In this document: positions 48,125 to 57,480 of the stretch, one piece after another
How positions within the stretch are numbered: position 1 is the stretch's first letter
How the letters are laid out: the number at the start of each line of letters is the position of its first letter
From: Oscillospiraceae bacterium
Lineage (GTDB): Bacteria > Bacillota > Clostridia > UMGS1810
Reading direction: 5' to 3'
DNA length: 64,000 bases
Assembly: GCA_021629085.1 (NCBI GenBank)
Contig: JAJXRJ010000006.1
Coordinates: forward strand, 10,410 to 74,409
Notes under the pieces: generated by a model
The model's database searches: none
What the model was told of the DNA's origin: nothing
What the model saw: only the letters and a program-made list of their open reading frames with translations
Program-made: the position numbers and the translations under genes

Positions 48125-49696
48125 TTATTCCTTTTCTGAGTCCTTGATGATCTTATATTCCAGCGAATCCACCAGCGCAATCCAGCTGGCCTTTAAAATG
48201 TCGCTTGATACCCCCACTGTGGTCCAGCGGTCCGCGCCGTCTGTGGATTCGATGAGCACGCGCACAGTGGACGCAGTGGCGTCCTGGTCAATCACGCGCA
48301 CTTTGTAGTCTAAAAGCTTTACATCCGCAATCTGTGGATAAAACACTTCCATGGCCTTTCTGAGCGCCTTGTCCAGCGCGTTCACCGGGCCGTTTCCCTC
48401 TTCGGCGGTAATTTCGTCCCGCCCGTCCACCCGGATGCTGATGAGCGCAGTGGTTAAGTTGTCCTTGCCCACACTCTCCTGCTCGCTTAAAATGCGGAAC
48501 CGGTTTAGGGCAAACACGGGGTTGTATTTTCCGATAATTTTCCGGATGACAAGCTCCACGCTGCCCTCCGCCCCCTCAAACTGATAGCCGCGCCGTTCCA
48601 GCTCTTTCAGGCGCTTGGTGATGGCCGCAATGTCCGGGCTGTCTTTTTGAATATCAAGGTCGGGGAACAGCGCCTGCACTTTGTTAAACACCGCCGCCTT
48701 GCCGCTCACCTCGGAAACCAGAAGCTGCCGGCGGTTGCCCACTGCTTCCGGAGCGACGTGTTCAAATGAACGGGGCATTTTGCACACCGCGTCAATGTGC
48801 ATGCCGCCCTTGTGTGCAAAGGCGTTTTTGCCCACATAGGGCGCGCCGTCCGGCAGAGCGAGGTTGGCCGTGTCCGCAATATACCGGCTTGCCGCCGTAA
48901 GCTTTTTTAGCCGCGGGCCAATCACGTCCATCCCCATCCGGGTTTGCAGGTTGCCAATTACCGTGGCAAGGTTGGCGTTGCCGCACCGTTCGCCGCACCC
49001 GGTAAAGGTGCCCTGCACCTGTGTTGCGCCCGCGCGCACTGCCATTACGCTGTTTGCCACCGCCATGCCGCAGTCGTCGTGGCAGTGGATGCCCACCATT
49101 TTGCCGTATTTTTGCACCACAAACGAGACTGCGTCAAACACCTCGTCTGGCAGCGCCGCGCCGTTGGTGTCGCACAGCACAATGGCATCCGCGCCCGCCC
49201 AATAGGCAGCCTCCAGCGATTTTAACGCGTATTCGCGGTTTTTCTGATACCCGTCAAAAAAATGCTCCGCATCAAAGATGACGGTTTTTTGGTGCTCCTT
49301 TAAATAGCAGATGGTATCGTAAATCATGTTGAGGTTTTCATAGAGCGGGGCCTGCAAAATGTGCTCTACGTGAAAGTCCCACGCCTTGCCAAACACGCTT
49401 ACCACGTCGGTTTGCGCGCGCAAAAGATTTTTTACGCCTGCATCGCGCGAAACCGCGCCGCCCGCCCGCCGGGTGCTGCCAAAGGCCACCAGCTTGGCAT
49501 TTTTTAACGAGAGCGACGCTGCCCGCTCAAAAAAATCGAGGTCTTTGGGGTTGGACGCAGGGTTTCCCGCTTCAATATAGGCCACGCCCACGTCGTCTAA
49601 CGCCTTGGCAATCTTTAATTTGTCCTCCACCGAAAGGCTGATGCCCCCGGTCTGAACGCCCTCGCGCAGCGTACAGTCAAACAGTGAAATGTTCAT
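48125..49696 (-). CDS. cimA: (R)-citramalate synthase
   Basis: Condenses pyruvate and acetyl-CoA to citramalate, the threonine-independent entry to isoleucine. The 523-residue protein begins MNISLFDCTLREGVQTGG (HMGL-like), has HCHDDCGMAVANSV and GTFTGCGERCGNANL, and a C-terminal LeuA-type regulatory domain (about 400-510). The EGVQTGG start and the GERCGNA motif fit CimA rather than LeuA. Last gene of the operon. A methylthioalkylmalate-like activity is less likely. Confidence 0.88.
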   Translation of the reverse strand: MNISLFDCTLREGVQTGGISLSVEDKLKIAKALDDVGVAYIEAGNPASNPKDLDFFERAASLSLKNAKLVAFGSTRRAGGAVSRDAGVKNLLRAQTDVVSVFGKAWDFHVEHILQAPLYENLNMIYDTICYLKEHQKTVIFDAEHFFDGYQKNREYALKSLEAAYWAGADAIVLCDTNGAALPDEVFDAVSFVVQKYGKMVGIHCHDDCGMAVANSVMAVRAGATQVQGTFTGCGERCGNANLATVIGNLQTRMGMDVIGPRLKKLTAASRYIADTANLALPDGAPYVGKNAFAHKGGMHIDAVCKMPRSFEHVAPEAVGNRRQLLVSEVSGKAAVFNKVQALFPDLDIQKDSPDIAAITKRLKELERRGYQFEGAEGSVELVIRKIIGKYNPVFALNRFRILSEQESVGKDNLTTALISIRVDGRDEITAEEGNGPVNALDKALRKAMEVFYPQIADVKLLDYKVRVIDQDATASTVRVLIESTDGADRWTTVGVSSDILKASWIALVDSLEYKIIKDSEKE

Positions 49697-49717
49697 GTTT
49701 GCGCCCCCTTTTTGAAA

Positions 49718-51223
49718 TTATGCGTCCGCGGCAAGCTTGTTCACCGCGTCGAGATATGCGTGAATGCTCGCCTCGATAATGTCGGTGCTAAGGCCCTTGC
49801 CCTTCACAATTTTCCCGTCAAATTTTAACTGCACCCGCGCTTCGCCCAGCGCGTCCACGCCCTGGGTGATGGAGCGGATGGAGTAGTCGTCTAACACAGC
49901 GCCAATGCCGGTGAGCTTGTTGATGGCGCGAAACGCCGCATCCACCGGGCCGTCGCCAATGGCGACATCCTCAATTTCGCGGCCGTTTTCCAAAAGCCGC
50001 AAAATGGCGGTACTGGTGATGGTGTTTCCCACATTTATCACAAACCGCTTGAGCTTGTAGGTTTCTTCTACGGCGGAGAGCTTGTTTTGCACCAATGCCT
50101 CTAAGTCGCGCTCGGTGATATCTTTTTTCTTGTCGCACAGCGCTTTAAATTTTAAAAACAGCTCGTCTTCTTCCGCTTCTGACACCTCGTGCCCGTTTTC
50201 CAACAGCCAGCTTTTAAACGCGTGCCGGCCCGAGTGCTTGCCCAGCACAATGCCGCTCTCCTTATAGCCCACGTCCTCCGGGCGGATAATCTCATAGGTT
50301 TCGCGCTTGGCCATCACGCCGTGCTGGTGAATGCCCGCCTCGTGCAGAAATGCGTTTTTGCCCACAATGGCTTTGTTTGCCTGCACAAATGAGCCGGTCA
50401 CCGCGCTCACCAGCCTTGAGGCCGGGATGATTTGCTTGGTGTTGATATTGGTGTCCGCGCCGTATAGATCCCCGCGCACCCGCAGCGCCATGACAATTTC
50501 TTCCATAGAGGCGTTGCCCGCCCGCTCGCCAATGCCGTTTATGGTGCACTCCACCTGGTCTGCACCTGCCTTGATGGCCGCAAGCGAAGCGGCGGTGGCA
50601 AGCCCCAGATCGTTGTGGCAGTGCACCGAAAGCACTGCCTGGGAGATGTTTGGCACCCGGCGTTTGACCTCTGATACCAGCGCGCCGAATTCTTCGGGCA
50701 GCATATAGCCCACGGTGTCGGGGATGTTGATGGTGGTTGCGCCCGCAGAAATGGCGCGCGTGAGCACCCGGCTTAAAAAGTCTATGTCGCTGCGCGATGC
50801 GTCCTCTGCCGAAAACTCCACATCGGACACAAATTGCCTGGCGTATGCAACCATCTGTGCCGCCAGCCGCTCCACCTCGTCCGGCGTCATGCGCAGCTTG
50901 TATTCCATGTGCAGCGGCGAGGTGGCCAAAAACAGGTGGATCCGCGGTTTTTGCGCGTGCTTTACCGCCTCGTAGGCCAAATCGATGTCCTGTTTGGAAC
51001 AGCGCGAAAGGCTTGCCACAGTGGAGGTTTTTAAAATTTTGGAAATTTCCTGCACTGCACAAAAATCGCCTTTGGACGACGCGGCAAAGCCGGCCTCAAT
51101 CACGTCAACGCCCAGTTTTTCCAGCTGCCGCGCCACCTGCAGCTTTTCTTTTAAGCTCATTGTGCAGCCCGGCGACTGTTCGCCGTCGCGCAGCGTGGTA
51201 TCAAAAATTCGAATGGTTCGCAT
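49718..51223 (-). CDS. leuA: 2-isopropylmalate synthase
   Basis: First leucine-specific step, condensing 2-ketoisovalerate and acetyl-CoA. The 501-residue protein begins [19 protein letters not shown], has [14 protein letters not shown] and [16 protein letters not shown], and a C-terminal allosteric domain (about residues 375-495, with [11 protein letters not shown]). The ATG at 51223 gives the standard start; the frame extends into aroK. Leucine feedback is expected from the domain. It lies between aroK and cimA, unlike usual leuABCD operons. Confidence 0.95.
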   Translation of the reverse strand: MRTIRIFDTTLRDGEQSPGCTMSLKEKLQVARQLEKLGVDVIEAGFAASSKGDFCAVQEISKILKTSTVASLSRCSKQDIDLAYEAVKHAQKPRIHLFLATSPLHMEYKLRMTPDEVERLAAQMVAYARQFVSDVEFSAEDASRSDIDFLSRVLTRAISAGATTINIPDTVGYMLPEEFGALVSEVKRRVPNISQAVLSVHCHNDLGLATAASLAAIKAGADQVECTINGIGERAGNASMEEIVMALRVRGDLYGADTNINTKQIIPASRLVSAVTGSFVQANKAIVGKNAFLHEAGIHQHGVMAKRETYEIIRPEDVGYKESGIVLGKHSGRHAFKSWLLENGHEVSEAEEDELFLKFKALCDKKKDITERDLEALVQNKLSAVEETYKLKRFVINVGNTITSTAILRLLENGREIEDVAIGDGPVDAAFRAINKLTGIGAVLDDYSIRSITQGVDALGEARVQLKFDGKIVKGKGLSTDIIEASIHAYLDAVNKLAADA

Positions 51224-51236
51224 AAAAAAGTCCCCC

Positions 51237-51767
51237 TTATGGTTTGAGCGGCCAGCCCGGCTTGCCGGATAAAATGGATGAGAGAAGATGATAGAGCGCA
51301 TTTGCCGCATCGTCTTTTGCGCCGGTATTTACAAGGATGTGGTCGGCGCTTTCGCGGTAGCGGGCGATGCGTTCTTCATAGAGGGCAAACACCCGCTCGT
51401 CCCCCCCTTTTAAAAGCGGCCGGTTTTTGAGCTCGGAATTTTTCAGAATCTGTGCAGGCGGCGTGTCGATAAACACCACTGTGCCGGATTTTTTCATGAG
51501 TTCCACATTTTTCGGCCGCAATATGATTCCCCCGCCGGTGGATACCAAAAGCCGGTCCTTGTGGGACAAGTCGATCAGCGCCTGGGTTTCCAGATCGCGG
51601 AAATACGCCTCGCCGCGGGTTTTAAAGATGTCTGGCACCGTGCGCCGCTGCTTTTCGGTGATATAGTGGTCGGTGTCGATAAATTCTAAGCCCAGCCGTT
51701 CAGACAGCATCACGCCCAGCGTGGTTTTGCCGCTGCCCGGCATGCCGGTAAGGTAAACGTTATGCAT
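51237..51767 (-). CDS. aroK: Shikimate kinase
   Basis: Fifth step of the shikimate pathway, 176 aa. P-loop GMPGSGKTTLG near residue 8, FIDTDHYIT (shikimate-binding Asp), VSTGGGIILR, and RPLL lid Arg. It overlaps aroQ by eight bases at its start. Confidence 0.94.
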   Translation of the reverse strand: MHNVYLTGMPGSGKTTLGVMLSERLGLEFIDTDHYITEKQRRTVPDIFKTRGEAYFRDLETQALIDLSHKDRLLVSTGGGIILRPKNVELMKKSGTVVFIDTPPAQILKNSELKNRPLLKGGDERVFALYEERIARYRESADHILVNTGAKDDAANALYHLLSSILSGKPGWPLKP

Positions 51768-52209
51768 GCCTGCCTCCGCCCAAACGGTCTATCAGCGCGT
51801 CAATGGCCATGCGGTAGCCAAATGCGCCAAAGCCCGCAATCTGCCCAATGCACGCGGGCGCGACCACCGATGTCCGCCGAAATTCCTCCCTTGCGTGGAC
51901 ATTGGACAAATGAATCTCCACACACGGGAGGGGCACTGATTTGACCGCGTCAAAAATGGCGTAGCTGTAGTGCGTGTATGCGCCCGGGTTTAGCAGGATG
52001 CCGTCAAAGTGTTCAAAATAGGCGCGGTGGATGGCGTCTACAATGCCGCCCTCGTGATTGGTTTGCACAAATTCCACCTCTGCGCCCTGTTTTTCTGCGT
52101 AAGCCGCAATGCCTGCTGTAAGTGTGTCATAGGAGTCCTTCCCATACACGCCCGGCTCGCGCACACCCAGCAAATTTAAATTCGGCCCGTGAATGACCAT
52201 CAGTTTCAT
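51760..52209 (-). CDS. aroQ: Type II 3-dehydroquinate dehydratase
   Basis: Third shikimate step, 149 aa dodecameric type II enzyme. MVIHGPNLNLLGVREPGVYG near the start, NHEGGIVDAIHRA, NPGAYTHYSYAI and VEIHLSNVHAREEFR contain the catalytic Tyr/His/Arg. Overlaps aroE by four bases. Confidence 0.96.
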   Translation of the reverse strand: MKLMVIHGPNLNLLGVREPGVYGKDSYDTLTAGIAAYAEKQGAEVEFVQTNHEGGIVDAIHRAYFEHFDGILLNPGAYTHYSYAIFDAVKSVPLPCVEIHLSNVHAREEFRRTSVVAPACIGQIAGFGAFGYRMAIDALIDRLGGGRHA

Positions 52210-52985
52210 TGCTCGTTCACCTCGTGATAAATTTTTTCAATGGCTTGCCTGTCGGTTTCGGTCTTGTTCCAAATGGCCTGGGAGCGGATGCCCTGCGCCA
52301 CCAGCATATAAAGCCCGTTTACCGCTGTGAGCCCCTGCAGGGCCGCCTGCTTTAACAAAAGCGTCTGCCTGGGGTTGTAGATGAGGTCCATCACCTGCAA
52401 AAAGTGCAGCTCGCCCGCTATCGGGCAGGCGTTTTGGTTTGGATACATGCCGCACGGCGTGGCGTTGATTAAAAGGTCGCCCGAAAGATATGCGTCATAG
52501 CGTTTGGCAGCACATCCCAAATGCTCGGTTTTTTCGCGTGAGACAAATAAAATGTCTGCCGCGCCCAAATGCCGGCACACCGCCCACACCGCGCGGGACG
52601 CCCCGCCTGTGCCCAAAATGACCACCCGCTTTCCCAAAACCGAAATGCCAAACCGTTCAAAGGTTGCCAAAAGCCCGTAAAAATCGGTGTTGTACCCAAT
52701 GCGCCTGCCGTTTTCAAACGCAATGGTGTTCACTGCGCCAATCTCTTTTGCCTCAGGCGCGATTTCGTGCAGGTGCTCCATCACCGAAAGCTTATAGGGG
52801 ATGGTGACGTTTATCCCATCGTATCCCGCGTTTAAAATCGCCTCAAATTCGCGGTCAAAGCTGCCGCGCGCAATCGCTAGAAGCTCGTAGCGCGCGTCCA
52901 TTTCCGCAATGTCAAAATAGCGGTTGTGGATGGGCGCGGACAGCGAATGGCCCAGCTTTTCGCCAATGAGCGCAAACCGTTTCAT
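52206..52985 (-). CDS. aroE: Shikimate dehydrogenase
   Basis: NADPH-dependent reduction of 3-dehydroshikimate, fourth step. The 259-residue protein begins MKRFALIGEKLGHSLSAPIHN, has NVTIPYK with the catalytic Lys, GAVNTIAF, YNTDFYGL and the Rossmann loop ILGTGGASRAV. I use the ATG at 52985; earlier frame is inside pheA. Overlaps pheA by four bases. Confidence 0.96.
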   Translation of the reverse strand: MKRFALIGEKLGHSLSAPIHNRYFDIAEMDARYELLAIARGSFDREFEAILNAGYDGINVTIPYKLSVMEHLHEIAPEAKEIGAVNTIAFENGRRIGYNTDFYGLLATFERFGISVLGKRVVILGTGGASRAVWAVCRHLGAADILFVSREKTEHLGCAAKRYDAYLSGDLLINATPCGMYPNQNACPIAGELHFLQVMDLIYNPRQTLLLKQAALQGLTAVNGLYMLVAQGIRSQAIWNKTETDRQAIEKIYHEVNEQ

Positions 52986-54079
52986 TTTTCCGCCCCCTTG
53001 TAGCAGCCCAAAAATTTTAAACGGTTGACGTGTGCGCGAAGCTCTAAAAGCGCGTCCTTTCCCGGGCCGTCTGTCCACACATTCCCGGCAAAGTCGATGA
53101 AAAACAGGTAGGAAAACGGCATTTGCTTGTCAGGGCGGGATTCAATTTTTAGGAGGTTTACATGGTGCTTGGCAAAAATTTCGAGGATCCGGAACAGTTC
53201 TCCCGCCTTGTGGTCAATGGAAACCACCACGCTGGTTTTGTCCGCTGTATCCGAAATTTCCTCCGCCTTTCCCATTACAATAAATTTGGTAATGTTTGTG
53301 AGGTTGGAATTGATGTTTGCCGCAAGCACTGTGAGCCCATACGCGGCTGCCGCGCCCATTCCCGCCACCGCCGCAATGTCCCTTTTGCCGCTCTCTGCCA
53401 CAAATTTTGCGCTCATGGCGGTGTTGTGATAGGGGATTTTTTGCGCATGCAGGGTGTTTAGAAATTCACGGCACTGCATAAGCGCCTGCGGGTGGGAGTA
53501 CACCTTTGTGATATCCGAAATCTTGGCGCCTTCTGCCGCAAGCAAATGCTGGTGCACGGGAAGAAAGAGCTCCCCCACAATGTAGAGGTCGTATTTTAAC
53601 ACCAGGTCGTATACGTCGGTCACCGGGCCGGTAGTGGAATTTTCAAATGGGATTACCGCATAGTCCGCCTGCCCGTTTAGCACCGCGCGAAACACCTCTT
53701 CCATGGTGTCAAACCCAATGGCGTCCGCCGCGCCCAAAGCGTCTGCATATGTGCGCGCCGCCTCGTGCGAAAAGCTTCCCGCCGCGCCTAAGTAGGAAAG
53801 GGTTTTTACCGTCTTGGTGCGGTCGGCCTGATAGCGCCGGCTGATGCGCATGACCGACTCATAAAAATCGCGCGCATAGGGGGCAAGCGATTTGTCCAAA
53901 AGCCGCTCTGCCACGCCGTCCAGCACCTGCTGTTCACGTGCGGCGTTTAAAATGGGGATATTGTTCTTTGCCTTGTAGTCGCCCACGCGCCCAGAGACCG
54001 CCATGCGCGCTTCAAACAGGCGAAGCATCTCTTTGTCCAGCGCGTCAATTTCTTCGCGCAAAAGTTTTAGCGTATCCAT
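52982..54079 (-). CDS. pheA: Bifunctional chorismate mutase/prephenate dehydratase
   Basis: Turns chorismate into phenylpyruvate, committing flux to phenylalanine. The 365-residue protein has an AroQ-class chorismate mutase helix domain (1-90: LLREEIDALDKEMLRLFEARMAV), a prephenate dehydratase domain (110-285: FENSTTGPVTDVYDL; the usual T-R-F motif reads TKF) and a C-terminal ACT domain with KIESRPDKQ, the Phe-binding ESRP motif. Phe feedback is therefore expected. Starts directly after the aroC stop. Confidence 0.95.
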   Translation of the reverse strand: MDTLKLLREEIDALDKEMLRLFEARMAVSGRVGDYKAKNNIPILNAAREQQVLDGVAERLLDKSLAPYARDFYESVMRISRRYQADRTKTVKTLSYLGAAGSFSHEAARTYADALGAADAIGFDTMEEVFRAVLNGQADYAVIPFENSTTGPVTDVYDLVLKYDLYIVGELFLPVHQHLLAAEGAKISDITKVYSHPQALMQCREFLNTLHAQKIPYHNTAMSAKFVAESGKRDIAAVAGMGAAAAYGLTVLAANINSNLTNITKFIVMGKAEEISDTADKTSVVVSIDHKAGELFRILEIFAKHHVNLLKIESRPDKQMPFSYLFFIDFAGNVWTDGPGKDALLELRAHVNRLKFLGCYKGAEK

Positions 54080-55153
54080 TTAGTTCCCTCCCAGCATGTC
54101 AAGCACCGCCAGCCCGGCCGCCGCCTCCAGCGCTGCCGCGGCGCGGGGCACAATGCAGCAGTCGTGCCTGCCTTTTAATGTTAATTGCGTGTCTTTTTTG
54201 GAAAGCACGTCCACAGTGTCCTGCGTCTGAAAGATAGACGGCGTGGGCTTTATGGCCACGCGGCACACCACAGGCATGCCGTTTGTAATGCCGCCCAAAA
54301 TGCCGCCGTTGTTATTGGTGCGGGTTTTTACCGTGCCGCCGTCCATGTAATACGCGTCATTTGCGTCAAACCCGGTCATTTTTGCAATGCCAAAGCCTGC
54401 GCCAAACTCCACGCCCTTTACCGCGGGCACCGAAAACAGCATGGCGGAAAGCCGGCTTTCCACCGAGCCAAAAAACGGGTCGCCAATGCCTGCGCCAACG
54501 CCGTCTATGATAAGCTCTACTACGCCGCCGACCGAGTTTTTGTCCGCCGCTGCCGCTTTGATGACGTCCAGCATCCGCGTTTTTAACGCGTTATCCAGAA
54601 CGGGGAATTCGCTCTTTCTAAGCGTGTCAAACAGCGCGCCGTCCAAAGGCGTTCCCAAAAGGCTTTCGCCTGTGACGTCGCCAATGGACAAAATATGGGA
54701 ACACACCCGGACCCCTCGCGCCTGCAAGAGTTGAAGGGCCAAGGCTCCCGCAAACACCAGCGGCGCGGTGAGCCGGCCGGAAAAGTGCCCGCCGCCGCGG
54801 TAGTCGGCGTTCCCGCCGTATTTCACATAGGCCGGGTAGTCGGCGTGGCCCGGGCGCATGCACCGTTTTAGGTCGTCATAGTGAGCGCTTTTGGTGTCGT
54901 TATTGCGGATGAGAAACGCCAGCGGCGCGCCGTTGGTTTTGCCTTCAAACAGCCCGCTCAAAATTTCATAAGCGTCGCTCTCCGCGCGCGGCGTGGCGTA
55001 AACCGCCCGGTGGTTGCGGCGTTTTAAATAGCCGTCAATATGGGAAAAATCAGGCGAAAACCCGGCGGGCAGCCCGCCCAGCACGCCGCCGATGGCAGGC
55101 CCGTGCGATTCGCCGAATATGGTAAATGTAATGTTTTTGCCAAAGGTATTCAT
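54080..55153 (-). CDS. aroC: Chorismate synthase
   Basis: FMN-dependent last step to chorismate. The 357-residue protein begins MNTFGKNITFTIFGESHGPAIGGVLGGLPAG and has RNHRAVYATPRAESD, GGGHFSGRLTAPLVFAGAL and TNNNGGILGGITNGMP, all core signatures. ATG at 55153 selected. Overlaps aroA by four bases. Confidence 0.97.
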   Translation of the reverse strand: MNTFGKNITFTIFGESHGPAIGGVLGGLPAGFSPDFSHIDGYLKRRNHRAVYATPRAESDAYEILSGLFEGKTNGAPLAFLIRNNDTKSAHYDDLKRCMRPGHADYPAYVKYGGNADYRGGGHFSGRLTAPLVFAGALALQLLQARGVRVCSHILSIGDVTGESLLGTPLDGALFDTLRKSEFPVLDNALKTRMLDVIKAAAADKNSVGGVVELIIDGVGAGIGDPFFGSVESRLSAMLFSVPAVKGVEFGAGFGIAKMTGFDANDAYYMDGGTVKTRTNNNGGILGGITNGMPVVCRVAIKPTPSIFQTQDTVDVLSKKDTQLTLKGRHDCCIVPRAAAALEAAAGLAVLDMLGGN

Positions 55154-56418
55154 CGTGTGCCGCCTTTCATGGAGGATACAAACGGGGCAAAGTCGGTATA
55201 AAACGTGGGGTATGATTTTTCCACGCACTTCGGGTCCAGCAAGGTGACGGGCCCGTCCGCCACCGTGGCCGCCGCACAGAGCATCATGGCAATGCGGTGG
55301 TCGTTAAAGGTTTCTGCACGGCACCCCAAAAAATGCGTCCCGCCCAAAATGGTGATGGTGTTTTCATCTGCAAAGGCCTCTGCGCCCAGGCTTTTTAATG
55401 TGGAGAGGGTGGACAAGACCCGGTCGCTCTCCTTTACGCGAAGCCTGGATGTGCCGGTGAGCACGCTTTTGCCCTTTGCCGCCGCGCACACCAGCGCCAA
55501 AATGGGCGCAATGTCCGGGCAGTTGGAAACGTCAAATATGCCGCCTGTAAGAGAAGCATGCTGGGCCGTTACCACACCGTCGGCCTGTGCAATCTGCCCG
55601 CCCATGGCCTTAAAAAAATCCAGCACCGCGGCGTCGCCCTGTTTGGAATGGATTCTAAGGCCGGAAATGACGGCCCTGCCGCCGAGCACCCCCGCCGCGG
55701 CAAACACTGCCGCCTGGGAGTAGTCGCCCTCCACCTGCGTGTCGGGCAGGCGGTAGGTTTGGTTTCCCGGAATATAAAATTTCTGATATTGGTCGTGGAG
55801 GATGGTGATGCCGCTGTTTTTCAGCACGTCCAGCGTGATATCCACATAGGGCCGCGACAACAGCGGCGTGGTGAGGGTGAGGGTGGAGTCGCGCTGTGCA
55901 AGCGGCAGGGCGTAGAGCATACCGGTGATGTATTGCGAGCTCACGTCGCCTGCCATTTTGTAGTCGCCGCCGCAAAGCCTGCCCGTAAGCGTCAGGCCGC
56001 TGCCCGGCGTGTAGCGGTAAGAAACACCCGCCTGGTCAAACAGGGAAAGATATGCGTCAATGGGCCGCCGAAGCAAAGACGCCCGCCCGGTGATGTGCGC
56101 ACGCACGCCCAAAACCGCGAGGATGGGGATGAGAAACCGCAGGGTAGAGCCCGACTCGCCGCAGTCAAACACGTCTGTGCCCGGCACACCGCCGCCGCAC
56201 ACCGTCACCGCGCGCGCCTCTTTTTTTACTGCCGCGCCCAGGCCCGAAAGGCAGTCAAGCGTGGCTAAGATATCCTTTGAAAACAATACATTTTGGATGC
56301 GCACCGGTGTTTTTCCCAGCGCGGCCGAAAGCAGATAGCGGTGGGAATACGATTTGGAGGGCGGCGCACTCACCGCCGCGTCAAACCCGCTCTTTTTGGT
56401 GACGGTCAAAGTTTCCAT
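55150..56418 (-). CDS. aroA: EPSP synthase
   Basis: 3-phosphoshikimate 1-carboxyvinyltransferase, sixth step. The 422-residue protein begins METLTVTKKSGF, then APPSKSYSHRYLL (PEP/S3P-binding Lys/Ser/Arg). The active-site loop reads CGESGSTLRFLIPIL instead of the class I G-N-A-G-T-A-M-R-P, with Phe at the Pro101 position, so this is a divergent EPSPS class. VEGDYSQAAVFAAAG and FNDHRIAMMLCAAA are conserved. The ATG at 56418 is used; the frame upstream is inside aroB. Confidence 0.93.
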   Translation of the reverse strand: METLTVTKKSGFDAAVSAPPSKSYSHRYLLSAALGKTPVRIQNVLFSKDILATLDCLSGLGAAVKKEARAVTVCGGGVPGTDVFDCGESGSTLRFLIPILAVLGVRAHITGRASLLRRPIDAYLSLFDQAGVSYRYTPGSGLTLTGRLCGGDYKMAGDVSSQYITGMLYALPLAQRDSTLTLTTPLLSRPYVDITLDVLKNSGITILHDQYQKFYIPGNQTYRLPDTQVEGDYSQAAVFAAAGVLGGRAVISGLRIHSKQGDAAVLDFFKAMGGQIAQADGVVTAQHASLTGGIFDVSNCPDIAPILALVCAAAKGKSVLTGTSRLRVKESDRVLSTLSTLKSLGAEAFADENTITILGGTHFLGCRAETFNDHRIAMMLCAAATVADGPVTLLDPKCVEKSYPTFYTDFAPFVSSMKGGTR

Positions 56419-57461
56419 AACAGGTTCTCCTCTTTTGGCAGCTTGAGCAGCGCCGCCTTCCCAATTTTTTCCAATATCACATACGAAATGGTGTTGGTGC
56501 CGCTCTTTTTGTCCAGCGCCAAAATGGGTTCTCCCTCTGCGCGCGGCACTGCACAGCCGCCTGTGTCGTCCGGCAGGCCGTATTTTTTGAGCACTGCCAA
56601 AAGTGCATCCAGCGTGCCCGGCGCGGTGCGGCCCATAGCTTCGGTGACACGGGTGATGCGCGCCATACCTGCCGCCACTGCCTGCCCGTGGGAGTAGGTT
56701 TGATAGTTGCAATAGCGCTCCAGCACGTGGCCATAGGTGTGCCCGAAGTTTAAGAGCATGCGCTTGCCTGTGTCAAATTCGTCCGCTTCCACCGCCTGCC
56801 GTTTTAAATCCACACAGCAAAAAATCACTTCGTCCAGCTGTTTGCGGACGTCCTCTTTTAACAGCCGGCCAAATAGCTTTGCGTCATAAATTGCGCCGTA
56901 TTTAATCACTTCCGCCATGCCGCACGCAAATTCCTCTTTTGGCAGCGTGCCAAGAAGGAGCGGGTCAATGAGCACCCGGCAGGGCGCGTAAAAGGAACCC
57001 ACTAAATTTTTCCCTTCCGGCAGGTCAATGGCGGTTTTTCCGCCCACGCTGCTGTCCACCTGGGAGAGCAGCGTGGTGGGAATCCCAATGTATTTGACGC
57101 CCCGCAGATAGATGGAGGCCGCAAACGCGGTGATATCGCCGCAAACGCCGCCGCCAAACGCTGCAACGTAGTCCTTCCTGGAAAGCTTTGCAGCGGCAAA
57201 CGCCGATAGGATGCGGAACAGCCACGCCTCGCACTTGGTGGGCTCGCCGGGGGGCAGCAGCAGGGTCTTATAGCGCACGTTTGCGGCGGCAAGCTCGTTT
57301 TGCAGGCGTTTCCCGTGATGGGCATAGGCGGTTTGGTCCGCCACCAAAAAGAGGGTTGCATCCCCCACCACGCGTTTGATTTCACTGCCCGCCCGCAGCA
57401 GCAGGCCGTTTTCCACGGTAATGTTATATGCGCCGTTTGACGCCTTCACCGTAAGCTCCAC
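56406..57461 (-). CDS. aroB: 3-dehydroquinate synthase
   Basis: NAD-dependent cyclisation of DAHP, second step. The 351-residue protein has GGGVCGDITAFAASIYLRGV, QVDSSVGGKTAIDLPEGKNLVGSF and LNFGHTYGHVLE with zinc His ligands. Start is GTG at 57461 with TAGGAGGGG upstream. Confidence 0.96.
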   Translation of the reverse strand: MELTVKASNGAYNITVENGLLLRAGSEIKRVVGDATLFLVADQTAYAHHGKRLQNELAAANVRYKTLLLPPGEPTKCEAWLFRILSAFAAAKLSRKDYVAAFGGGVCGDITAFAASIYLRGVKYIGIPTTLLSQVDSSVGGKTAIDLPEGKNLVGSFYAPCRVLIDPLLLGTLPKEEFACGMAEVIKYGAIYDAKLFGRLLKEDVRKQLDEVIFCCVDLKRQAVEADEFDTGKRMLLNFGHTYGHVLERYCNYQTYSHGQAVAAGMARITRVTEAMGRTAPGTLDALLAVLKKYGLPDDTGGCAVPRAEGEPILALDKKSGTNTISYVILEKIGKAALLKLPKEENLLWKL

Positions 57462-57480
57462 TTAAAAACCCCTCCTAACA

